Shown here one piece after another: positions 1 to 5,225 of a DNA stretch of 13,421 nt. Made by a program: the position numbers and the translations under genes. The notes under the pieces are model-generated. The model was not told where the DNA came from, ran no database searches, and was given only the letters and a program-made list of their open reading frames with translations. How positions within the stretch are numbered: position 1 is the first letter of the stretch; each line of letters opens with the position of its first letter. Source of the stretch: Lentisphaerota bacterium (GTDB lineage Bacteria > Verrucomicrobiota > Lentisphaeria > Oligosphaerales > Oligosphaeraceae); contig JAAZIZ010000339.1 in NCBI GenBank assembly GCA_012800565.1, positions 1 through 13,421 on the forward strand, read 5' to 3'.

Positions 1-60
<60 letters not shown>

Positions 61-79
61 AACCAAATTTATATATATC

Positions 80-156
<77 letters not shown>

Positions 157-176
157 ACTGTTTAGTCACGGTGCTT

Positions 177-204
177 AAGATACATTCTTATCGGGAAAAT
201 GCAA
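177..204 (-). promoter_or_regulatory. Candidate promoter of the tRNA-Arg/Phe transcript
   Basis: On the minus strand a -35-like TTGCAT (199-204) is followed after 16 bases by a -10-like TATCTT (177-182). This would start transcription near 170, about 14 bases before the tRNA-Arg 5' end, a usual leader length for a tRNA. The match is moderate (3/6 and 4/6 to sigma-70 consensus), but the TTGCA-type -35 recurs before two other genes in the window. Confidence 0.35.
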
Positions 205-350
205 ATCAGGAGCGAGAAATTCTTAAAAACGCCACCGTGAATGTAAGGCATCCGTAAAGTCAAGCGCAGTGCTGCTGGCCAGTTGTCTTCCTTCGGGGCC
301 TGGAATTCGGCAAATCTCAAGCTTGTGCGGCAATGAGCACCACTCCTGAA

Positions 351-377
351 GCGGGAGCTTTTCCCCCTCACTCCCGC
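351..377. repeat. Inverted repeat downstream of the first HTH gene
   Basis: GCGGGAG (351-357) and CTCCCGC (371-377) form a perfect 7-bp stem around a 13-base loop, 43 bases past the stop codon of the first HTH gene. An alternative 4-bp stem (343-346 with 354-357) overlaps its left arm. There is no U-run after the stem on the minus strand, so it is not a clear intrinsic terminator. The rest of 157-419 holds no convincing gene. Confidence 0.35.
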
Positions 378-419
378 ACCCCACGCTCGACACAATTGGC
401 GGCATAAATATGGCTGCTG

Positions 420-890
420 CTAGAGAAATTGTGAGTGTCGATCCTCAATATTATGGTCCCGCCGTCCTTCATTAAGGAGATTTTCCAGAATCTGCTGCGA
501 GACCTGTTCCATGCCCCGCAGAAGTTCATCACGCAATTCCGGGTGACACTCCAGCAATGCATAGATGCTGGTTATCCGATCCATGCAGAAATGTACCGAC
601 GCAGGCAGTTTCTGCGGATAACTGTTGACTTCAATTTTCAGATGACGGAGGATTTCCTCGTCACATTCACCATTGATGAATGCCTCCAGTTTCGGGCGCA
701 TCACGAGGCTGCAGTACATGGTCGGGCCCTGTTCCCATTTGCGCAAAGTCGACCAGCAGATATTAAAAAACAGAGCCAGTTTCTGATATGGCAGCCCCAG
801 CTGCAGGCGCTTTTCGCGGATGCGCCTCCGGATTGCTTCACTCAGCCGACCGTCAAACGATATCTTGCCATTTTTCTGCGTTTTCTTCAT
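420..890 (-). CDS. Small HTH DNA-binding protein, copy 1 (probable transcriptional regulator)
   Basis: A 156-residue protein. Residues about 18-55 look like a helix-turn-helix of the Cro/XRE kind: a basic helix (RRRIREKRLQLGL), a second helix (YQKLALFF), and a recognition-type segment with WSTLRKWE, followed by a conserved GPT..CSL..RP.LEAFINGECD stretch (55-77). The C-terminal part (100-140) is predicted helical and may mediate dimerisation. No signal peptide or membrane segment. The ATG at 890 is chosen because AAGGA (899-903) lies 8 bases upstream. It aligns without gaps to the next gene (1176-1628), about 74 identities in 140 residues by hand count, so the two are a tandem duplication. 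Target genes are unknown; self-regulation is a reasonable guess. The family name is not recognised with certainty; the overall shape resembles multi-copy small HTH proteins I associate with Victivallales, which I could not verify. Confidence 0.8.
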   Translation of the reverse strand: MKKTQKNGKISFDGRLSEAIRRRIREKRLQLGLPYQKLALFFNICWSTLRKWEQGPTMYCSLVMRPKLEAFINGECDEEILRHLKIEVNSYPQKLPASVHFCMDRITSIYALLECHPELRDELLRGMEQVSQQILENLLNEGRRDHNIEDRHSQFL

Positions 891-917
891 TGTCCATTTC
901 CTTTCTGCTGTGAGTGA

Positions 918-945
918 TTAATAATTGCAAAACGACAATATGCAA
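918..945 (-). promoter_or_regulatory. Candidate promoter of HTH copy 1
   Basis: Minus-strand TTGCAT (940-945), a 16-base spacer and TATTAA (918-923) would give a start near 911 and a leader of about 20 bases with the AAGGA site inside it. A TTGCA/TGCAA inverted repeat (925-929 and 941-945) spans the promoter and could be an operator. Weak to moderate consensus match; the second HTH gene has TTGCAT upstream too but at a different distance and without a good -10. Confidence 0.35.
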
Positions 946-981
946 CACGGCAGCCTGAAAAATCATTCTGTTGAAACGGAC

Positions 982-1043
982 AAAATTTACCGCTGAAGAG
1001 GTAAAAAAAAAGGCCCCAAATGCACTTTACTAAAAAATCGTGG
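982..1043 (-). promoter_or_regulatory. Conserved upstream block of HTH copy 1
   Basis: This block carries two sub-motifs shared with the block before HTH copy 2. On the minus strand they are CCACGATTTTTT (1032-1043) and GCGGTAAATTTT (982-993), separated by a T-rich tract (1002-1012 region). In copy 2 the same pair reads CCATGATTTTTA and GCGATAAATTTT. The inner motif ends 92 bases from the ATG here and 94 there; the full block spans 62 and 61 bases. Conservation outside the coding region suggests either a regulatory element or residue of a recent duplication. Confidence 0.5.
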
Positions 1044-1050
1044 ACTTTCC

Positions 1051-1076
1051 ATTCCTGCTGATGCCTGAGCAGGAAT
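1051..1076. repeat. Perfect 9-bp inverted repeat
   Basis: ATTCCTGCT (1051-1059) and AGCAGGAAT (1068-1076) surround an 8-base loop. It lies between the two HTH genes, just outside the conserved upstream block of copy 1, and accounts for most of the roughly 20 extra bases in this intergenic region relative to the one before copy 2. No U-run follows immediately on either strand, so an operator or structured 3' end of copy 2 mRNA fits better than a classic terminator. Confidence 0.5.
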
Positions 1077-1131
1077 AGCTGTTAATTTTCCGGCCGTGAC
1101 TGGCACCGGTCCGGCCGCCACATCGGCAAAT

Positions 1132-1152
1132 GTGCCGCAGCCGTGTCGGCAC
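1132..1152 (-). repeat. Hairpin just downstream of HTH copy 2
   Basis: GTGCCG (1132-1137) and CGGCAC (1147-1152) form a 6-bp GC-rich stem with a 9-base loop, 23 bases past the stop of HTH copy 2. On the minus strand only a short ATTT follows, so termination here would be weak. The neighbouring stretch 1091-1127 contains further self-complementary GGCCGG-type sequence. Confidence 0.3.
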
Positions 1153-1175
1153 TTAGAAGACTGGCAAACAGCATT

Positions 1176-1628
1176 CTACCGCACTACGTCCTGCTTGCTG
1201 CTCTCGTCATTCACCAGCTGCTGCAGAATGGTTTGCGAAACCTGCTCAATATCGTTCAACATACGATCCAGCAGTTCCGGGCGAGTGTATAATAAAGATA
1301 AAATCGTACCCATACGCTCCATGCAGCATTGTACCGGTTCGGGGAAATTCATCTTGTAGGCAGGAACAGGCATGGTGACCTGCTGCAACAGCTCAGCATC
1401 ACAATCGCCGTTCAAAAAAGCTTCCAGACGCGGACGCTGTGACAGGCTGCAGGAGCGAGTCGGACCATATTCCCATTTGCGAATGGTCGACCAGCTGCTA
1501 TGGAAATATGCGGCCAAAGCCCGATATGTCAGGCCAAGATGCAGGCGTTTTTCGCGGATAAGACGGCGAACTTTGTCATTCAACTGCCCATCAAAGGTAA
1601 TCCTGCCATTTTTCTGCGATACCCCCAT
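1176..1628 (-). CDS. Small HTH DNA-binding protein, copy 2 (probable transcriptional regulator)
   Basis: A 150-residue paralogue of the preceding HTH gene with the same order of parts: QKNG.I.FDG N-terminal strip (5-14), helix-turn-helix about 18-55 (LIREKRLHLGLTY, then WSTIRKWEYGPT), RPRLEAFLNGDCD (65-77), and a helical C-terminus ending with EQVSQ.IL. The ATG at 1628 is preferred over an in-frame TTG at 1643 because AAGGA lies 6 bases before it and the protein then begins exactly like copy 1. The most conserved regions are the HTH and the RP.LEAF.NG segment; the middle (83-98) has diverged, as expected for a linker. It is divergent to the hydrolase operon at 2006, so it could regulate that operon as well as itself; this is inference from position only. 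Confidence 0.8.
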   Translation of the reverse strand: MGVSQKNGRITFDGQLNDKVRRLIREKRLHLGLTYRALAAYFHSSWSTIRKWEYGPTRSCSLSQRPRLEAFLNGDCDAELLQQVTMPVPAYKMNFPEPVQCCMERMGTILSLLYTRPELLDRMLNDIEQVSQTILQQLVNDESSKQDVVR

Positions 1629-1677
1629 GTCATTTCCTTTCAAATATCAGCCTTGCTTTTACCACTTCCAGTCCGCA

Positions 1678-1696
1678 CATCAGAGAGATACTGATG
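1678..1696. repeat. Inverted repeat in the HTH copy 2 leader (possible operator)
   Basis: CATCAG (1678-1683) and CTGATG (1691-1696) are perfect arms around 7 bases, 50-68 bases upstream of the HTH copy 2 start. Size and spacing fit an operator for a dimeric HTH protein, or a small mRNA hairpin. Confidence 0.35.
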
Positions 1697-1721
1697 CAAT
1701 AGGGAGACCTTGAGAGTGAGT

Positions 1722-1782
1722 AAAATTTATCGCCCTTGGAAAAAAATAAAAGTGCAGAATAACACATTCATAAAAATCATGG
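1722..1782 (-). promoter_or_regulatory. Conserved upstream block of HTH copy 2
   Basis: Counterpart of the block at 982-1043: minus-strand CCATGATTTTTA (1771-1782), a T-rich tract, then GCGATAAATTTT (1722-1733). The inner motif ends 94 bases before the ATG. Sequence between the motifs has largely diverged except for the T-tract, while the motifs themselves differ at only a few bases, which suggests selection on them. Confidence 0.5.
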
Positions 1783-1796
1783 AAAGGACATGATTT
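1774..1796. repeat. Perfect 8-bp palindrome overlapping the conserved block
   Basis: AAATCATG (1774-1781) and CATGATTT (1789-1796) flank 7 bases, giving half-sites 15 bases apart. The left arm is part of the conserved motif upstream of HTH copy 2. It is a good candidate operator in the divergent region between HTH copy 2 and the hydrolase operon. Confidence 0.45.
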
Positions 1797-1927
1797 GTGT
1801 GTAATTAACGGCCGACTGCATTGCCCATCTCCAGAGCCTTGAAAAAAGACAGTTGTGTACAGCCGGGGTGGTTACTGACGCATTACCCTGAAATCCGGCG
1901 TATCCCTTTGTTTTTAGCTGTCGGGAA

Positions 1928-1955
1928 TAGAAATCCCGGCAATGTTGTTTACATT
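1928..1955 (+). promoter_or_regulatory. Candidate promoter of the hydrolase operon
   Basis: TAGAAA (1928-1933), 16 bases, TACATT (1950-1955) would start transcription near 1962 with a 44-base leader. The -35-like box sits inside the CGGGA/TCCCG inverted repeat (1922-1938), which would be a natural repressor site. Both hexamers match only 4/6, so this is tentative; the same TACATT hexamer is used in the candidate promoter at 9454. Confidence 0.25.
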
Positions 1956-2005
1956 AGAGGCAGATTTTCTGATCTTAACCCAAGAACCTATTTGGAGTGA
2001 CTAAA

Positions 2006-3187
2006 ATGGACTCAAAGGATGCTTGGAACAGCCAGGAGCTTTTTTCTTCCCCGGAAATCCGCTCTGCTGAGGATTTTCAGCGCTTTACGTTGCCCGGCCT
2101 GCAGTCGCTGCTGCTGCAGGGCCAGACGGTGGCAGGACGTTCCACCTGGGCTTATGCGTATTATTCTCTGCCGGATGGAGTTGCACCGTCTGGCGGCTGG
2201 CCGGCAGTAGTACTGTTTCATGGCGGCGGTGGCACCGCCTTCGCGAAATATGTCCAGCACTGGAACCGCTGGGGATATGCTGCCATTGCTTTCGACCACT
2301 ATGGCAAGCTGCCGGAAACTGACAAGCTGCAGGCCGAGCGCGCCGCGCTGCCAGAATCCTGGCTCGCAGCCGAGGGGCTGGACAGCTTTCCTCAAGACTG
2401 GCAGAAAGGCTGGAATCAACAAGCCAGCCAGGAATACGGCAAATGGGTCCGCCACGCAGTGGCACTCTGCCTGAAAGCACATTCGTTCCTGCGCATCCAA
2501 ACGCAAATCAACCCAGAGAAAATCGGCATGATCGGCGTGTCCTGGGGAGGGGTGCTGGGAGCTATCGCCGCGGCGCTGGACCCGCGCCTGAAATTCGCAG
2601 TGCTGAATTACGGCTGCGGTTTCAATGACCTCGCCGGACCGGATTTGGGCTTTCATAAATATGCCCGCGAATGGTGGGAGCCGAAGCATTTCCTGCCCCA
2701 ATGCCAGGTGCCGCTGCTCTGGATCAACGGCACCAATGACCTGAGTTTCGCCCCCAGCTCCTGGTCGCGCTCGGTCAGCGCTGCTCCGTCCAGTGATGCT
2801 GCGGCGCTGGTTCCGGCTCTTGAACACAGCCACGGCGCTTTCGCATTTCCTTGGGCGAAGCGCTATGCGGATTCTTTCTGCTCCGGCGGAACTGCGGTAC
2901 CGAAACTCGGCTCCTCTTCACTGAACGGTGAGGTCATCTCTGCCCCCATATTGCGCCCTGGCCGAGGCATCCTGCGGGCGGAACTGGAATATACTCTTGA
3001 CTCCGGCCCGACCCCGCAGCGCCGCTGGCAGGCCATCCCGGCGGAATTCGACCGTGAGAGTGTCCGGGCGGTTATTCCGTCAGGTACTGTGGCCTGCTAC
3101 TTGAATGTCTATGATGACGCAGAGCAGGGCGGCTGGAACTGGCCGGCCAGTTCGGATTATATCACCCGGGACCCCAATGGTTATTGA
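2006..3187 (+). CDS. Alpha/beta hydrolase, acetyl xylan esterase / dienelactone hydrolase-like
   Basis: A 393-residue serine hydrolase. Oxyanion-loop motif HGGGG at 72-76, nucleophile elbow G-V-S-W-G-G with Ser179, likely acid Asp245 in NGTND, and catalytic His274 or His276 in HSHGAF give a full triad in the right order. Residues about 300-393 form a separate beta-rich C-terminal domain seen in planctomycete/lentisphaera-type AXE1-like hydrolases. No signal peptide is visible, so a cytoplasmic enzyme cleaving a carboxylic ester or similar bond is expected; the substrate is not determinable. The ATG at 2006 is preferred to an in-frame GTG at 1997 because GGAG (1994-1997) lies 8 bases before it and overlaps the GTG. 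It is the first gene of a three-gene operon, 32 bases before the PLC-like gene. Family-level call is firm; exact activity is not. Confidence 0.88.
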   Translation: MDSKDAWNSQELFSSPEIRSAEDFQRFTLPGLQSLLLQGQTVAGRSTWAYAYYSLPDGVAPSGGWPAVVLFHGGGGTAFAKYVQHWNRWGYAAIAFDHYGKLPETDKLQAERAALPESWLAAEGLDSFPQDWQKGWNQQASQEYGKWVRHAVALCLKAHSFLRIQTQINPEKIGMIGVSWGGVLGAIAAALDPRLKFAVLNYGCGFNDLAGPDLGFHKYAREWWEPKHFLPQCQVPLLWINGTNDLSFAPSSWSRSVSAAPSSDAAALVPALEHSHGAFAFPWAKRYADSFCSGGTAVPKLGSSSLNGEVISAPILRPGRGILRAELEYTLDSGPTPQRRWQAIPAEFDRESVRAVIPSGTVACYLNVYDDAEQGGWNWPASSDYITRDPNGY

Positions 3188-3219
3188 CCGGGCCCGAGAC
3201 CACAAAGGAATAACAGCAC

Positions 3220-4398
3220 ATGCCAGGGGATAAGACCCATCAGCTGCTGACCGCCGAAGCACTGACCCGAGCCGATTGCAACTGCCCTATCGGCAGAGAT
3301 GAACTGATCCGCCAATACTGCCTCTATCCCGACCTCTATTTTGTTCACCCGGAACAGACTGAGGAGTACAATTTCTTTTTCGAAGGTATCCAGTTCCATT
3401 ATCCCCCCAATGTGCCTTATGTCGATCTGTACCGCTATTGGCAGCACCAGCCCGGCGGCGGACTGCAGCGTACCTACCCTTTCCGGAACGATAACTTTCG
3501 CCACGTCGAAGCCGCTTTCCGCCATTATTTCCAGACTGTCGCCGACTGCTGGCGCCGCCAAGACTACGATCGCGGCTGCCGCTTTTTGGGCGTGCTGCTG
3601 CATTTCCTGCAAGACGCAACTTTCGGGATGCATGCCTTGGAAGGTCCGGGCGGAACCGACCTGTTTGCCCTGGACCGGCTTAGCGGCGAACCACAACTGG
3701 AGCGACTGACCGGACTGCCTTGTCCGGAGAATGCAGCCGGGGAATACCGCGCCCGGGTGCTGGGCGCGTCAGTCGATGAAGCCGTGGCCAGGCTCTACGC
3801 CGAGTATGTCCGCGCCACCAATGATTCTCTCCATTGTATCTTCCGGTTTCTGTTCGTACCTGCTGTCGCAGACAGCCAGCCGCGGCAGATGGCTGCCAAC
3901 GCGGTGCGGCTCTGCGCCGATGCCATCGCCACCTCGGAGCACCTGGCCGGACTGCGCCCGGCTGAATTCCCCAGCACCGTGCCTCTGACTATCTTCGAGC
4001 CGTTCGAATTCCCCTTGGGAGGCAGCGGCAAATACCGCTTCCTGTCCTTGTGCCAGGACCAACATAAGCTGAGCTTCTGGGCCCATTATGACACCAGGCT
4101 GCTGTATGTTCTGCCAAAAAATATTTTTCAGAGTTTCTCGGCTGGTCTGCGATTTATTCCCCTCACTCCTTCCAGCCGGGTTGCAGTTGAATTGCTCACT
4201 GACGGCCAGCCGGCAGCACAATTCATCTTGTCCGCCCAGCATCCCAGCCAGGAACTTGCCCTGACTGCTCCTGGCGGCGTTTGCGGTTTGCGCCTGAACA
4301 CGGCCGAAAGCGTCGGTGAAATCATCCTGCACCGTCCCACCTTGCGGCGCCTGGGCAAGACCAAACCTCCATTGAAGCAAGCAGACCAGAATCCATAA
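3220..4398 (+). CDS. Zinc phospholipase C / P1 nuclease-like protein with C-terminal beta domain
   Basis: A 392-residue protein. Residues about 1-245 are helical and carry the signature of the zinc-dependent PLC/S1-P1 nuclease fold: H128-x3-D132-x5-H138 in the context LLHFLQD...MHA, with exactly the spacing of His118/Asp122/His128 of Bacillus cereus PLC. His7 (DKTH near the N-terminus) and Asp38/His60 are candidates for further metal ligands. The later HxxxE pair of PLC is not evident; Asp152 falls at the position of that His, so the metal site may be altered. Residues 250-375 look beta-rich. Classical members are secreted, but no signal peptide is seen here. RBS AAGGA (3205-3209) supports the ATG. 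It sits between the hydrolase and the SDR gene (13 bases downstream) and is probably co-translated with them. Fold assignment is fairly confident; enzymatic activity is unproven. Confidence 0.65.
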   Translation: MPGDKTHQLLTAEALTRADCNCPIGRDELIRQYCLYPDLYFVHPEQTEEYNFFFEGIQFHYPPNVPYVDLYRYWQHQPGGGLQRTYPFRNDNFRHVEAAFRHYFQTVADCWRRQDYDRGCRFLGVLLHFLQDATFGMHALEGPGGTDLFALDRLSGEPQLERLTGLPCPENAAGEYRARVLGASVDEAVARLYAEYVRATNDSLHCIFRFLFVPAVADSQPRQMAANAVRLCADAIATSEHLAGLRPAEFPSTVPLTIFEPFEFPLGGSGKYRFLSLCQDQHKLSFWAHYDTRLLYVLPKNIFQSFSAGLRFIPLTPSSRVAVELLTDGQPAAQFILSAQHPSQELALTAPGGVCGLRLNTAESVGEIILHRPTLRRLGKTKPPLKQADQNP

Positions 4399-4411
4399 CC
4401 GTGAGGCGTTT

Positions 4412-5170
4412 ATGAAATTCAATCATCGCACCGCAGTCATCACCGGAGCGGCCGGCGGCGTTGGCCGCGCCTTGGCCAAAAAGCTCGCGGCGGAGAATGT
4501 CTCCCTGGCTCTGACCGACCTTTCGCTGCCAGCCTTGCAGGAGCTGGCGGATTCACTTGCCGGCCACGATATTCGAGTCCAGGCTTACGTCATGGATGTC
4601 AGGGACAGCCAGGGCGTGAAGAGCGCTGCCCGGCAGATTCTGGCAGATTTCGGCAAGGTCGATATTCTGGTCAACAACGCCGGTGTCTGGGTACACGAAA
4701 ACAAGCGCAATGCGCTCTTCCTTGAGACTGCGGAGGAAGATTGGCAGCGCATCATTGACATCAATCTCAATGGCACATACCGGGTGACTCAGGCTTTCCT
4801 GCCCCAGATGGTAACCGCACAATACGGCCGGATTATCAACCTGGGCTCCATCGCCGGCGAAGTCGGGTTGCCGGGCTTCAGTGATTATTCTGCCGCCAAA
4901 GCAGGTGTCATTATGCTGACCAAATGCCTGGCCATGGAGATGGCTAAATACAATATCACGGTTAACTGCGTGTCTCCGGGAATGGTCTCAAGTTCAGATG
5001 ATTGCACCAACCCCACGCCCGGAAACTGGCTCGGACGCACCGGCAAGCGCAGCGAAATTGCCGATCTGATCGCATTCCTGGCCGCCGATGATGCGGCTTA
5101 TATCACCGGCGTGGATTATACCATCGACGGCGGCAGAATCCTGGGGCCGCGGGGCGCAACAGTCAAATAG
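4412..5170 (+). CDS. Short-chain dehydrogenase/reductase (SDR), classical type
   Basis: 252 residues, the usual length of a classical SDR. Cofactor motif TGAAGGVG at 11-18, acidic Asp36 after the second strand (favours NAD(H) over NADP(H)), Asp62, NNAG at 88-91, Asn118, Ser146, Tyr159-x3-Lys163 and PG at 189-190 are all present, so the catalytic tetrad is intact. It would oxidise or reduce an alcohol/carbonyl in the cytosol; many relatives are annotated as FabG or 3-hydroxy/sugar dehydrogenases, but nothing here fixes the substrate. Start ATG 4412 has GAGG (4403-4406) 5 bases upstream and lies 13 bases after the previous stop, so it is the third gene of the operon. A hairpin begins at its stop codon. 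Confidence 0.93.
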   Translation: MKFNHRTAVITGAAGGVGRALAKKLAAENVSLALTDLSLPALQELADSLAGHDIRVQAYVMDVRDSQGVKSAARQILADFGKVDILVNNAGVWVHENKRNALFLETAEEDWQRIIDINLNGTYRVTQAFLPQMVTAQYGRIINLGSIAGEVGLPGFSDYSAAKAGVIMLTKCLAMEMAKYNITVNCVSPGMVSSSDDCTNPTPGNWLGRTGKRSEIADLIAFLAADDAAYITGVDYTIDGGRILGPRGATVK

Positions 5171-5203
5171 CCAAGGGGACGCCAGACCCCGCCTTGGCTT
5201 TAT
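5170..5203. terminator. Hairpin terminator between convergent operons
   Basis: GCCAAGG (5170-5176) pairs with CCTTGGC (5192-5198), with GGG/CCC able to extend the stem inside. On the plus strand it is followed by TTTAT; on the minus strand by TATTTG. It begins at the SDR stop codon and lies 23 bases past the stop of the convergent repeat-protein gene, so it can serve both. The U-run is short, so efficiency is uncertain. Confidence 0.6.
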
Positions 5204-5225
5204 AGCCCCGAGCGGATATTATTCT

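Larger units (their letters stand above)
890..1814. repeat. Tandem duplication unit: HTH gene plus upstream region
   Basis: Equivalent points of the two HTH cassettes are about 740 bases apart: ATG 890 and 1628 (738), the AAATTTA motif 982 and 1722 (740), the AAAATC motif 1032 and 1771 (739). Beyond this, TTAATT followed by CGGCCG occurs at 1082-1096 and again at 1802-1814, offset by about 720 because the first cassette holds an extra roughly 20 bases including a hairpin. The duplicated unit therefore includes intergenic DNA, with its left half (copy 1 coding) at 420-890. Confidence 0.5.
1629..2005. other. Divergent intergenic region (377 bases, no gene)
   Basis: No supported coding sequence is present. 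From left to right it holds the RBS of HTH copy 2, the CATCAG/CTGATG repeat, the conserved upstream block, the AAATCATG palindrome, an AATTAACGGCCG stretch shared with the first cassette (1802-1814), a CGGGA/TCCCG repeat with 7-base spacing (1922-1938), and the GGAG site of the hydrolase gene (1994-1997). Confidence 0.6.

Noticed and set aside
162..419. Possible small minus-strand genes (60-77 codons) between tRNA-Arg and HTH copy 1, or a third decayed HTH copy
   Set aside because: No RBS and no similarity to the HTH proteins. The region holds only a candidate tRNA promoter and an inverted repeat; a GTTTTTAAG run at about 223-231 has only a 3-bp stem before it, too weak for a terminator call.
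435..917. Plus-strand frames opposite both HTH genes (435-917 and 1372-1713)
   Set aside because: The two frames are not similar to each other, whereas the minus-strand translations align gap-free over 140 residues, so the minus strand is the coding one.
2012..2833. 273-codon minus-strand frame opposite the hydrolase gene
   Set aside because: Shadow of a gene with a complete catalytic triad and good RBS; its translation has no recognisable motif.
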